Origin: a bacterium
GTDB taxonomy: Bacteria > Zhuqueibacterota > Zhuqueibacteria > Zhuqueibacterales > Zhuqueibacteraceae
Assembly (NCBI GenBank): GCA_023150945.1
Contig: JAKLJX010000037.1
Span: forward strand, 1-40,888
Direction: 5' to 3'
DNA length: 40,888 nucleotides
Each line of letters opens with the position of its first letter. Positions within the stretch are counted from its first letter, which is position 1. Below, one piece after another: positions 33,373 through 40,888 of this stretch. The position numbers were made by a program, and so were the translations under genes. The notes under the pieces were generated by a model. The model did no database searches, had not been told where the DNA came from, and saw only the letters and a program-made list of their open reading frames with translations.

Positions 33373-33812
33373 AGATCTACTTCTCCGGCGCCATCAGCGG
33401 CGGCCGGCAGCGCCAGCCGCTTTACCAGCGCATGGTCGCCTTTCTCAAGGACATGGGAGAAGAGGTGTTGAGCGAACACGTGGCGCACGCCCAGGTTCTG
33501 CAGCAGGAAGCGCAGCTCAGCGCGGCGGAGATCTTTCGCCGCGACCTCAGCCTGGTGGCGAGCAGTGATGGCCTGCTCGCCGAAGTCAGCACACCCTCGC
33601 TGGGCGTGGGCTATGAGATTGCTATTGCGCTGCAGCACCGGCGGCCGGTCTTGTGCCTGTGCGAACAGGGAATTTTTCTGACGCGCATGCTTACCGGCAA
33701 TCCCGATCCCAATCTTGCGGTTCGCTTCTATGCGCAGGAGGCGGAATGGCAGGAGGAAATTCGCCGCTTTCACCGGCGGCTCTACGATAATCAACCCGTT
33801 TCTTCAGGATGA
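33369..33812 (+). CDS. DNPH1/Rcl-like deoxynucleoside monophosphate N-glycosidase
   Basis: A 147-residue member of the nucleoside 2-deoxyribosyltransferase superfamily. MKIYFSGAISGGRQ and AEVSTPSLGVGYEIAIAL match the DNPH1 (Rcl) signature, with the catalytic Glu in the AEVS block. Family members cleave the base from 2'-deoxynucleoside 5'-monophosphates, including modified ones, and so clean the nucleotide pool. The TTG start overlaps the stop of the previous gene, and its own stop overlaps the next ATG. Tight coupling to a synthase and a cell-wall amidase is unusual and not explained by function. Confidence 0.82.
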   Translation: MKIYFSGAISGGRQRQPLYQRMVAFLKDMGEEVLSEHVAHAQVLQQEAQLSAAEIFRRDLSLVASSDGLLAEVSTPSLGVGYEIAIALQHRRPVLCLCEQGIFLTRMLTGNPDPNLAVRFYAQEAEWQEEIRRFHRRLYDNQPVSSG

Positions 33813-35674
33813 ACTCAGGCAGCAAGGATGGCATGAAACTGCTCAAGGAATGTTATGCCCCGGTGGCCACTCTCATAAGAACACTCACGCTGTGGAGCGG
33901 TGCCTTTGTTTTTGTTCTCAACCTGGCGGGCTGTCTGCAGCCCTACCAGCGCCTGCCGCAAACCCATGCCCCGCAGCCGGACAGTCTGCACGTCGCTGTT
34001 GTCGCTGATACCGTCGCGCCTGCCGAGCTTCCCGTCGAAATTCCCAGCAAACCCGACACGCTTTTGCCCGAGGCTTTGCCGAGCGAAGACAAGATCGTCG
34101 CGCAATTCAAGGACAATCGCGTTTCTGTTTTGATCAAGGTGAATTCGGCGGAAGGCCGAAATGCGGCGCTGGGCGATCGCATTTTGTATGATCCTGCCAC
34201 GTGGTCAACGATTTCGCCCACCCTCACCCGCACTGATTCAGGCGACTTTGTCGAGGTGCCGTTCGCGCTGTTGAATTATGAATACAAGCGCAAGGCTCTG
34301 CTGCAGGTCTTTCCGGCCAATGTTGAAAACGAAGAGGGGTGGATGCACGTGGTGCATTACAAGGGCGAGACCTTGTGGGCGATCGCCGAAACCTATACCG
34401 GCGACGGCCGGAACTACACCGCGGTGGAAAAGGAAAACAATCTCGCGCCGCATACGCCCTTGAGCCGCGGGCAGCGCCTGCGCATTCCCACCAGCCTGCT
34501 GGCAAAGTCATTGCGCAATACTTCGTTTCCGGAATTTGTGGCGCTGCCGCAAGACACGGCGGCGGTGCCGGTGCGGTCAACGCGCTCAGCGGAGCGGCCG
34601 GTTTCACGCGACCCGGCGTTGAAATTCCGCAAAATCGGCGGTGAATGGTTTGGCGTTTACAAGTTGCAACGCGGCGAAGCGCTGTACAGCGCCGTGGTGG
34701 TGCGCTTCACCGGCCGCGTCGACGCCGATGAAGTCAACCAGATTGCGCGCCAGCTCATGCGCTTGAATGGCATCCGGGATGAGACCGCGATTCCCGCCGG
34801 CACCGCCATTCGCATTCCGCTGCGGTTGGTGGATGAAGCGCTGCTGGCGGACGGTGAGGAGGAGCCGGGGCCGCACTTGCAGCGGCGGCCCGGCAAATTG
34901 CATGTGATTCTGGATGCCGGCCACGGCGGCAATGATCCCGGCACCATGATGCGCGGCTGGCGCGAGGCCGATCTGGCGTTTGATTTGATGCGCCGGCTGC
35001 AGCGCGAGCTCGAGCCGGCCGGCGTGGTGGTGCATCCGCTGGTGGGCAGCCGCGCCAACGCCGCCACGAGCAACGGCGGCAGCGACAAACGCCACAACTA
35101 CGTGCTGGTCACGCCGCCTTATTTTATCGAGGACAGCCGCGTCGCGTTGAATCTGCGCATCAATCTCATCGATGCCATCTACGAGCGGCTGCTGCGCTCG
35201 GGCGTGCCTAAGGCCAACATCCTTTTGATCAGCATTCATCTCGATCATCTGCATCCCGCGGTGAACGGCGCGATGGTGTATTACCCCGGCGCGCGCGAAC
35301 GCATCGAGAGTTACGGCGCGTGGTGGGATGGCGTGTACGACAAGTATGCGGAGAGTCGCAATCGCACGATTTCATATGCCGCGCGCGACAATCATGAAGC
35401 GGAGGCCGCGAGCGAAGACTTTGCCCGCAGCTTGATTGCCTCGTTCCGGCGCGCGCGGCTGCCGGTGCACACTTATGAGCCGATTCGACAATACGTCTAT
35501 CGCGGCGGCCGGAAGTGGACGCCCGGCATCATTCGCTACAGCCGCGTGCCGACCTCGGTGCTGCTGGAGGCCGCCAATCTCGCCAATTCCGGCGACTTGA
35601 TGAACATGCGCTCGCATCAGTTTCGCCAGCGGTTCGTCGCAGCGGTGGCGCAGGCGATTGTGAAGGGGAAGTGA
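33809..35674 (+). CDS. LysM / N-acetylmuramoyl-L-alanine amidase lipoprotein
   Basis: A 621-residue envelope protein. A signal with lipobox LAGC ends near residue 42; the true start may be the ATG at 33833. One LysM domain (about residues 175-230, WMHVVHYKGETLWAIAETYTGDG) and a second weaker LysM-like unit (residues 280-350) precede the Amidase_3 domain (about residues 365-615). The zinc and catalytic residues are visible: His372 in LDAGHGGNDPG, His477 in SIHLDH and Glu587 in LLEAANLAN. It cuts the bond between MurNAc and the stem peptide, probably in cell separation or wall turnover. The ATG overlaps the previous stop (ATGA). Confidence 0.9.
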   Translation: MNSGSKDGMKLLKECYAPVATLIRTLTLWSGAFVFVLNLAGCLQPYQRLPQTHAPQPDSLHVAVVADTVAPAELPVEIPSKPDTLLPEALPSEDKIVAQFKDNRVSVLIKVNSAEGRNAALGDRILYDPATWSTISPTLTRTDSGDFVEVPFALLNYEYKRKALLQVFPANVENEEGWMHVVHYKGETLWAIAETYTGDGRNYTAVEKENNLAPHTPLSRGQRLRIPTSLLAKSLRNTSFPEFVALPQDTAAVPVRSTRSAERPVSRDPALKFRKIGGEWFGVYKLQRGEALYSAVVVRFTGRVDADEVNQIARQLMRLNGIRDETAIPAGTAIRIPLRLVDEALLADGEEEPGPHLQRRPGKLHVILDAGHGGNDPGTMMRGWREADLAFDLMRRLQRELEPAGVVVHPLVGSRANAATSNGGSDKRHNYVLVTPPYFIEDSRVALNLRINLIDAIYERLLRSGVPKANILLISIHLDHLHPAVNGAMVYYPGARERIESYGAWWDGVYDKYAESRNRTISYAARDNHEAEAASEDFARSLIASFRRARLPVHTYEPIRQYVYRGGRKWTPGIIRYSRVPTSVLLEAANLANSGDLMNMRSHQFRQRFVAAVAQAIVKGK

Positions 35675-35711
35675 GGGGAGGGCGGCAAGTGCGCGGCGGT
35701 GTGCCTGCGGT

Positions 35712-36863
35712 TCAGCAGATGAAATCGAGGTAGTTTTCGCGGTGGATGGTGTGGAAGCTCGCCTCGGGATAGGCGGACAGCCAGTCTTTGGGCGGCTTGG
35801 CCTCTTGCGGCTGCCATTTCATTTCATAGCCAAACAACCGGCCTTCCCGCTCTTCAATCAAATCGATCTCCCGCTTGTCATACGTGCGCCAAAAACAGAA
35901 ACGGGCAAACTGCTTGAGATACTCCTGCCGTTTCATTCGTTCTGTGATCAGGTAGTTCTCCCACAGTTGACCCAGGTCGTTTCGCATGGGGAAGGGATTG
36001 AAATTGCTGATCACGGCGTTGCGGATGCCGTTGTCAATGAAGTAGTAGCGCTGATTCTTGGCGATTTCTTTGCGCAAATTGCGGCTGAAGGCGGGCAGGG
36101 GATAGATCACGAACACCTTTTCCAGCAGGTCGAGGTAACGCGCAACGGTGTTTTTCGACATGCCCAGTTGGCTGCCCAGCTCCTGTTGAGAAACCTGTTT
36201 GCCGATCTGGAAGGCGAGCAATTGCAGAAGCTGCACCAATTTGTTGGCGTGCCGAATCCCCTCGAGCACAAGAACATCCTTCAATAGATAAGCATTGACC
36301 AGCTCCCGCAGATATTCTTCCCGTTGCGTCTTGCCTGCCATGGTCACGATTTCAGGATAGGAGCCATAAAGCAGCCGCGTTTCGAGATTGGCCTCGGTTT
36401 CATGACGCTTCTCGTACCGGGCGATTTCCATTTGCGCCAGCGGGAACAATCGCAAGACGTGTCTGCGGCCGGTCAGCGGCTCTCCGACGTCCCGGGCCAG
36501 TTCAAATGAAGACGAGCCGGTGGCGATTACCTTGATACTGGGCAGGTGATCGACAATGAGCTTGAGGTTGAGGCCAATCTGCTCGACATACTGGGCCTCA
36601 TCCACCACCAGCAGCGAGTGTTCGCCAACAAACTCTCTCAGTCGCTGGAGGGACTGGCTGCCCAGAAACTGGCGAACGACGATGTCGTCACCATTCACAA
36701 ACAAGACACGCTCAGCCTCGGCGGGATTTTCCCGCCGCCAGTGCTCGAGGAAATTGCGGATCAAGGTCGTCTTGCCGACTCGCCGAGCACCATAGAGCAC
36801 AACGACCTTTCCCGGCTCGAGTACTGCCTTCAAGTTCTCAATTTGTGCTTGCGCTATGTACAT
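35712..36863 (-). CDS. AAA-type ATPase with DUF4143
   Basis: A 383-residue protein of the widespread AAA_14/DUF4143 family. Walker A is YGARRVGKTTLI near residue 27 and Walker B is LLVVDEAQY near residue 85. GSSSFELARDVGEPLTGRR follows. A winged-helix-like segment (VSQQELGSQLGMSKNTVARYLDLLEKVFVIYPLPAF) and the DUF4143 nuclease-like end (FWRTYDKREIDLIEEREGRLFGYEMKW) complete it. The D-x-n-E-x-K pattern resembles PD-(D/E)XK nucleases. Its role is unknown; family members are patchily distributed and often mobile. ATG 36863 has no strong ribosome binding site. A palindrome TGTCA-N6-TGACA (36885-36900) lies upstream. Confidence 0.88.
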   Translation of the reverse strand: MYIAQAQIENLKAVLEPGKVVVLYGARRVGKTTLIRNFLEHWRRENPAEAERVLFVNGDDIVVRQFLGSQSLQRLREFVGEHSLLVVDEAQYVEQIGLNLKLIVDHLPSIKVIATGSSSFELARDVGEPLTGRRHVLRLFPLAQMEIARYEKRHETEANLETRLLYGSYPEIVTMAGKTQREEYLRELVNAYLLKDVLVLEGIRHANKLVQLLQLLAFQIGKQVSQQELGSQLGMSKNTVARYLDLLEKVFVIYPLPAFSRNLRKEIAKNQRYYFIDNGIRNAVISNFNPFPMRNDLGQLWENYLITERMKRQEYLKQFARFCFWRTYDKREIDLIEEREGRLFGYEMKWQPQEAKPPKDWLSAYPEASFHTIHRENYLDFIC

Positions 36864-36884
36864 GGACCGGATTCTTATGAATTC

Positions 36885-36900
36885 TGTCAATTTGCTGACA
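36885..36900. promoter_or_regulatory. Palindrome upstream of the DUF4143 ATPase
   Basis: TGTCA and TGACA are inverted repeats six bases apart, 22 bases upstream of the ATPase ATG on the minus strand, in an AT-rich patch where the promoter should be. An operator role is inferred from position only. Confidence 0.3.
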
Positions 36901-37049
36901 AAATTATGCAAAAATTCAATCTGAAAGGCAAGTTGGGAATTGGTCGAGCGCCCGTCAGAAAACACCATCGCCCGGGCACTTCGTCCTGAACGGTAGCGCG
37001 TTTCATTCAGTTTGAGGAGGCTTCCAGGCCATGCGGCCGCGCGGCTTTC

Positions 37050-38495
37050 TTACATCCCACCCACCAACCGCCACACCTGCGCCACGAAGAAGCAAATCAC
37101 CATTCCCAATACGATCGGCATGAGCGCGGAAAAGGCCGCCCACTTGGCGCTACCGGTTTCCTTGTAGATCGTGTAGATGGTCGTCGAGCAGGGATTGTGC
37201 ACCAGGCTGAACAGCATGAGATTGACCGCGGTCATTGTCGTCCAGCCGGCGGCGTTGAACACGGCCATGTAGGCGGAAGCGTCTTCCAGCTCGAACATCA
37301 CGCCGGCGCCGGCGCCAAAGCCCGCGATCTTGGCGGTAAGCACCGACAGCATGAGAATCGTGGGCACGACAATCTCGTTGGCGGGAATCGCGATGACGTA
37401 GGCCAGCAGGATCACGCCATTCAACCCAATCAACAGGCCGAAGGGGTTGAAGAAGTGAATCACGTGCTCGGCGAGGCTGGCTTGGCCGAGGCTGATATTG
37501 CTCAACAGCCAAATCACCGCGCCGGCCGGCACCGCAAACACCACCGCGCGCCAGAGCACGAAGATCGTGCGATCAATCAGCGAGGTGTACAATGTTTTCA
37601 GAATCTGCGGCGGGCGATAGGGCGGCAGTTCCAGGCTGAAAGTCGAGGCTTCGCCTTTGAGAATCGTGCGCGAGAGAAACCAGGAGGTCACGAATGTCAA
37701 AAAGATACCCAACAGCGCCACGCCCACGACCGCGGCCGCGGACACCAACCCGGCCCAGGCGGCCGGCACCATCGCGCCGATGAAGAGAGAAGCCATGAGA
37801 ATCTGCGTGGGCCAGCGGCCGTTGCACAGGGCAAAATTGTTGGTGATGATGGCAATCAAGCGCTCGCGCGGGCTGTCGATGATGCGCGTGGCGATGATGC
37901 CGGCGGCGTTGCAGCCATAGCCCATGCTCATGGTCAGCGCCTGCTTGCCGTGCGCGCCGGATTTGCGGAAGAGATTATCCAGGTTGAATGCGATGCGCGG
38001 CAGGTAGCCGAAGTCTTCCAGCAGCGTGAACAGCGGGAAGAAAATCGCCATGGGCGGCAGCATGACGCTGATCACCCAGGCCGCGGCGAGATAGATGCCG
38101 TCGAACAGCAGGCCGTCGAGCCACCACGGCATGCCGATCGTAGTGGCCAGGCCTTTGAGCATTGGGTGAATCGTGTCGATCAAAAACGAGGCGATCAGAC
38201 CGGAGGGCACATTGGCGCCCGCGATGGTCAGCCAAAACACCAGCGTCAACAGCAGCAGCATCACGGGCACGCCGGTCAGGCGGCTGGTCAGTAACCGGTC
38301 GAGGGCACGATCCCAGTTGAATCTCGGCTTTTCGCCGGCCGGCGTCACCACTTTCGTCGCGATGCGCGAGGCCTCCTGATAGATCGTGTCCATCAGGGAA
38401 TCATGCAGATATTCGCCGACCTCCCAACGCAGGTGGTTGGCGGTCGCCAGAATCGTCTCGGAGGACGCTGGAGCGGGTTTGCTGTCGGTGCTCAT
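37050..38495 (-). CDS. feoB: FeoB permease subunit (membrane part of a split FeoB)
   Basis: A 482-residue membrane protein equal to the transport half of the ferrous iron transporter FeoB. Gate motif [18 protein letters not shown] and second Gate motif [16 protein letters not shown] are both present, with about nine to eleven helices between residues 80 and 480. The GTPase half is encoded by the gene just upstream. It begins with its own hydrophilic segment ([13 protein letters not shown]) and its own AGGAT ribosome binding site, so the split looks genuine rather than a sequencing frameshift. Fe2+ import across the inner membrane is the expected function. Confidence 0.92.
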   Translation of the reverse strand: MSTDSKPAPASSETILATANHLRWEVGEYLHDSLMDTIYQEASRIATKVVTPAGEKPRFNWDRALDRLLTSRLTGVPVMLLLLTLVFWLTIAGANVPSGLIASFLIDTIHPMLKGLATTIGMPWWLDGLLFDGIYLAAAWVISVMLPPMAIFFPLFTLLEDFGYLPRIAFNLDNLFRKSGAHGKQALTMSMGYGCNAAGIIATRIIDSPRERLIAIITNNFALCNGRWPTQILMASLFIGAMVPAAWAGLVSAAAVVGVALLGIFLTFVTSWFLSRTILKGEASTFSLELPPYRPPQILKTLYTSLIDRTIFVLWRAVVFAVPAGAVIWLLSNISLGQASLAEHVIHFFNPFGLLIGLNGVILLAYVIAIPANEIVVPTILMLSVLTAKIAGFGAGAGVMFELEDASAYMAVFNAAGWTTMTAVNLMLFSLVHNPCSTTIYTIYKETGSAKWAAFSALMPIVLGMVICFFVAQVWRLVGGM

Positions 38496-38593
38496 CGGGA
38501 TATCCTGTGTCAATGCGAGTTTGGGTTGCATCTGCTGGCGCGAGCTGCGCGGCTGCGATTTGCCTCGCGATTACCGCGCGGATCGCTGGCCTT

Positions 38594-39412
38594 TCAGGTT
38601 TTTGCCAGGGCGGCCGCCGGCTGCAGTTGCTGGGCTTGGGCCAGCGCCGTCATCTCACCGCTGCGCACGGCTTCGATGATGCGCGGATCGCCTTCGAGCA
38701 GCCGCAATGCCACCCAGCGCGCGTTGGAGAGTCCGGGGAATCTCGTGGCGAGCATGGCGGTCAATTGTTCCAGCGCATGTTTCAATCCGCGCGACTCGCT
38801 TTTGATGCGGCGCGGCTTGCACACGAATTCGCCGGTGGCAACCGCCTGCAACTGCTGCAGCAATTCCGGCATGCCCAAGCCGCGGCGCGCGGCCGCCGGC
38901 ACCACCGGCACGCCCAGTTCTTTGGCCAGCAGCCGTTCGTCGATCGTCAAGCGGTGCCGCCGCGCTTCGTCGATGAGATTCAGGCAGACTACCGCGCGAT
39001 TGGTGATTTCCAAAACCTGCAAAACCAAATTGAGATTGCGCTCCAGCCGGGTGGCATCCACCACGATCACCGTGACGTCGGGCTGGCCGAACAGGATGAA
39101 ATTGCGCGCGACTTCCTCATCGGTGCTGGTGGACAGCAGCGAATAGGTGCCCGGCAAATCCACGATCTTGTAGCGCTTGTCCGCATAGACAAATCCGCCC
39201 TCGGCGCGCGTCACAGTTTTGCCGGGCCAGTTGCCAGTGTGTTGCCGCAGGCCCGTCAGGGCGTTGAACACCGTGCTCTTGCCGGTGTTGGGGTTGCCCG
39301 CCAGCGCCACGACGTAGTCGAACGATTCCATGTTCACGCCGAGCTTGATCAAATTCCCCGTGTGATGCACCGGGCAGGTTTCGCAGCCAGATTGTGCGAC
39401 CGGCAGACTCAT
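38594..39412 (-). CDS. feoB: FeoB GTPase subunit (cytosolic part of a split FeoB)
   Basis: A 272-residue G protein with G1 GNPNTGKST, G2/switch region NWPGKTV, G3 DLPGTYSL and G4-like LNLIDEA, followed by a helical regulatory domain ending near LEGDPRIIEAV. A short N-terminal extension has CETCPVHH, a possible metal site. In most bacteria this part is fused to the permease, encoded 98 bases downstream in another frame. Its ATG overlaps the stop of the DtxR-FeoA gene (ATGA). AAGGAGG lies only one base before the ATG, so re-initiation by coupling is likely. Confidence 0.92.
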   Translation of the reverse strand: MSLPVAQSGCETCPVHHTGNLIKLGVNMESFDYVVALAGNPNTGKSTVFNALTGLRQHTGNWPGKTVTRAEGGFVYADKRYKIVDLPGTYSLLSTSTDEEVARNFILFGQPDVTVIVVDATRLERNLNLVLQVLEITNRAVVCLNLIDEARRHRLTIDERLLAKELGVPVVPAAARRGLGMPELLQQLQAVATGEFVCKPRRIKSESRGLKHALEQLTAMLATRFPGLSNARWVALRLLEGDPRIIEAVRSGEMTALAQAQQLQPAAALAKT

Positions 39413-40437
39413 GCCTCCTTCTCCTTTCGCTGAATGTAGATGAAGCTCGCTTGATCCTGGCGCAGCGCGATGAGCGCGCCGCGTACGTTGTAGGCCATGG
39501 GGTTGCCGCTGGCGCTGGAGAGCTCCGCGGAGACCGTCGTGCCCGGCACGATCCCCAGGTCCATCAAGCGGCGGCGCTGCTGGCCGCGGCAATTCCGCGA
39601 GATGCCGAGCACCACCCCGGCCTCGCCGGTCTGCAGTGCGCTCAGCGACTCGAACGGGCCTTCCATCTCATGGCCGTTGGCGAGCGGCACCACACTCACG
39701 TTGGCGGCTGCCACCGGCGCCAGTTTGATTTCCTCGCCATTGGCGATGAATTGAATGCGCTCGGGCGATTTGTCCAACACGCGGATGATCATGCCGGGAT
39801 GCAAGCCCTGCGCGGCCAGTTGCGCGTAGATCACTGCCGGCTCATCTTCGATGTGCACGATGCGGCAAAGCGTGCCGGCCTCCAAGTCAGTGAGCGGTTG
39901 ATCTTCCTGTGGCGGCAACTCGCCGCCCGAAGTCGGGATCGGATCGCCGTGCGGATCGTGCAGCGGATTGCTCATCTGCCGCGCCAGTTCCTCCGCCTCT
40001 TCCGCGGTGGTGATGTGCTCGCGCTTTTCCGCCTCGTTGTGCCACTCGGTGGCGGCCAAGCCGGTTTCATCCGCAAAATAGCGTTCCCACAAGCGGTGCA
40101 CGCGAATGATGCGCAGGGCATCGGAGCGGCCCTCCGGCGTCAGGCCAAAGCCGTTTTGCTGGGAGACAATCAAACCGACGGTTTCGAGCTTGGTGAGCAG
40201 CCGGGCGGCATGGTCGCGGCTGATGCTCAGCGCCCCGGACAGGCTCTCCAGCGTTGCCTTCCGGCCCTTCTCTTCCTGATGATAGAGATGCTTGAGCGCG
40301 TCCTCGATCAACACCTTTTGCGTGGTGCGGTTGAGTTTGTGCAATTGCGCGACCAACCCGTAGTTGGGCCAGAAGACTGTTCCCGCCAGCGCCAACAGCC
40401 CGAGAGCTGCCAGCAGGGCAAATAATGGATCTATCAT
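39409..40437 (-). CDS. Membrane-anchored DtxR-like regulator fused to FeoA domains
   Basis: A 342-residue fusion. Residues 5-27 form a membrane helix (ALLAALGLLALAGTVFWP). Residues 35-100 are a winged helix like DtxR/MntR (ATLESLSGALSISRDHAARLLTKLETVGLI). Residues 100-170 resemble the DtxR dimer and metal domain (RVHRLWERYF, then WHNEAEKREH), with Glu where DtxR has the ligand Cys, followed by NPLHDPHGDPIP. Two SH3-like FeoA domains follow (about 185-255 and 265-340; the second has LMDLGIVPGTTV). It would sense iron, bind the local operator and assist FeoB. A membrane tether on such a regulator is unusual. GGAG precedes the ATG. Confidence 0.87.
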   Translation of the reverse strand: MIDPLFALLAALGLLALAGTVFWPNYGLVAQLHKLNRTTQKVLIEDALKHLYHQEEKGRKATLESLSGALSISRDHAARLLTKLETVGLIVSQQNGFGLTPEGRSDALRIIRVHRLWERYFADETGLAATEWHNEAEKREHITTAEEAEELARQMSNPLHDPHGDPIPTSGGELPPQEDQPLTDLEAGTLCRIVHIEDEPAVIYAQLAAQGLHPGMIIRVLDKSPERIQFIANGEEIKLAPVAAANVSVVPLANGHEMEGPFESLSALQTGEAGVVLGISRNCRGQQRRRLMDLGIVPGTTVSAELSSASGNPMAYNVRGALIALRQDQASFIYIQRKEKEA

Positions 40438-40576
40438 TTTTTCATCTCCGCATCGTGTTGTGTTGCTCCAACTGAGCGAAGCAGCATCGTGTCACACTGT
40501 GTTCAGGCTGTCCTTGCCAGCATTCATTCCGTTCGATAATTCTGAGCAGCTCATTTTTGGGTCTCTTTAGCCGATG

Positions 40577-40596
40577 ACCTAAAATAAAATTTAGGT
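40577..40596. promoter_or_regulatory. Palindromic operator candidate of the feo operon
   Basis: ACCTAAA (40577-40583) and TTTAGGT (40590-40596) are perfect inverted repeats six bases apart. The right arm overlaps a second imperfect one (TTTAGGTACGTCTAAC, 40590-40605). The TTAGG/CCTAA half-sites recall DtxR/IdeR-type boxes. It lies just after the predicted transcription start, where a repressor would block the operon. Confidence 0.6.
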
Positions 40597-40603
40597 ACGT
40601 CTA

Positions 40604-40632
40604 ACAATAGTGCTTGTCCCAGAAACAAACAA
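40604..40632 (-). promoter_or_regulatory. Probable promoter of the feo operon
   Basis: On the minus strand TTGTTT (40632-40627), a 17-base spacer and TATTGT (40609-40604). Transcription would start near 40597, at the edge of the palindrome, with a leader of about 160 bases to the ATG at 40437. Confidence 0.5.
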
Positions 40633-40888
40633 GACAATTTTTTGAGAATTTGAGGCATTGCCGGAACGCTCGGCCCCGCTTGGCCGACTGCGCCAATATT
40701 GCCAAATATGCCTTCTATGTGAATCTATTCCGGCGTATATTGCCGGTCCTGAATGAGGTCGCCAGTGAAGGCCCCGAGGCGCCATCGACGCAGGATTAAG
40801 GGAGATACCATGCTAAGGGTTTGTTAAAAAATAAGCTTTACAATTAAATATTTTGTGTTATCTTGTAGACATGCACAATTTAAAGGCC
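40633..40888. other. Right-edge region without a confident gene
   Basis: An open frame of 61 codons (40614-40799, TTG start, plus strand) has no family resemblance or ribosome binding site. The last 80 bases are AT-rich and contain a promoter-like TTTACA (40837-40842), 16 bases, TATCTT (40859-40864), seven bases before an ATG at 40871. A gene may start there and run off the window. Only six codons are visible. Confidence 0.35.

Noticed and set aside
38496-38593. Frameshift that would explain the two FeoB halves
   Set aside because: The gap is about 98 bases, the permease has its own AGGAT site, ATG and hydrophilic N-terminus, and the GTPase ends after its complete helical domain, so separate genes fit better.
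40614-40799. 61-codon open frame with a TTG start at the right edge
   Set aside because: It starts inside the feo promoter spacer, has no ribosome binding site and resembles no family I know.

Overview
The window reads as one contiguous stretch of a GC-rich, Gram-negative-type bacterial chromosome. It carries lipoprotein and Sec signal peptides, a CsgG-like protein, a LysM amidase and many ATG/GTG/TTG starts behind AGGAGG-type ribosome binding sites. A complete bacillithiol gene set (bshA, bshB1, bshC), a membrane pyrophosphatase, BMC shell genes, a DtxR-FeoA fusion and a split FeoB suggest an uncultured lineage near the FCB/KSB1/Calditrichota area. That placement is inference from gene content; no rRNA is present to confirm it. 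I see no insertion sequences, prophage genes or CRISPR arrays.

Region 1 (1-9353) is mostly housekeeping. Two tandem BMC-H shell genes follow a good sigma70-type promoter. Then comes a conserved order (ispE, spoVG, tRNA-Gln, prs, rplY, pth) like that of the Bacillus ispE-spoVG-glmU-prs-ctc-pth region. A K+-type proton/sodium-pumping pyrophosphatase (hppA), the classical rpsF-ssb-rpsR-rplI cluster and a small unknown gene follow.

Region 2 (9415-13725) holds a long hairpin and then three overlapping genes: a YbbR-domain protein, tsaD and a membrane-anchored vWA-like protein. It ends at a strong terminator that can work in both directions.

Region 3 (13754-19369, minus strand) is the most unusual part. 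It encodes a sigma70-family factor, a zinc-finger anti-sigma factor whose extracytoplasmic part is TPR repeats, a 1034-residue TPR lipoprotein ending in a CHAT (caspase-like) peptidase with an intact His/Cys pair, and a small two-helix membrane protein. A perfect-consensus promoter lies upstream of the sigma gene. This looks like an envelope signalling module in which a CHAT peptidase could act on, or respond to, the anti-sigma factor.

Region 4 (19741-31912) holds a divergent BolA-like protein, a PfkB-fold protein lacking the catalytic aspartate, bshC, a CsgG/TPR/SH3 protein, a zinc-ribbon/class III cyclase/AAA/TPR protein, a self-inhibited Fic protein, and bshB1, a small membrane protein and bshA.

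Region 5 (32137-35674) is an overlapping operon: a LeuA-like synthase, a DNPH1-like nucleotide hydrolase and a LysM/Amidase_3 lipoprotein.

Region 6 (35712-40437, minus strand) has a DUF4143 ATPase and an iron operon: a membrane-anchored DtxR-FeoA fusion, a FeoB GTPase subunit and a FeoB permease subunit. A palindromic operator-like site lies just downstream of the predicted iron promoter. The last 450 bases hold no confident gene beyond that regulatory region.
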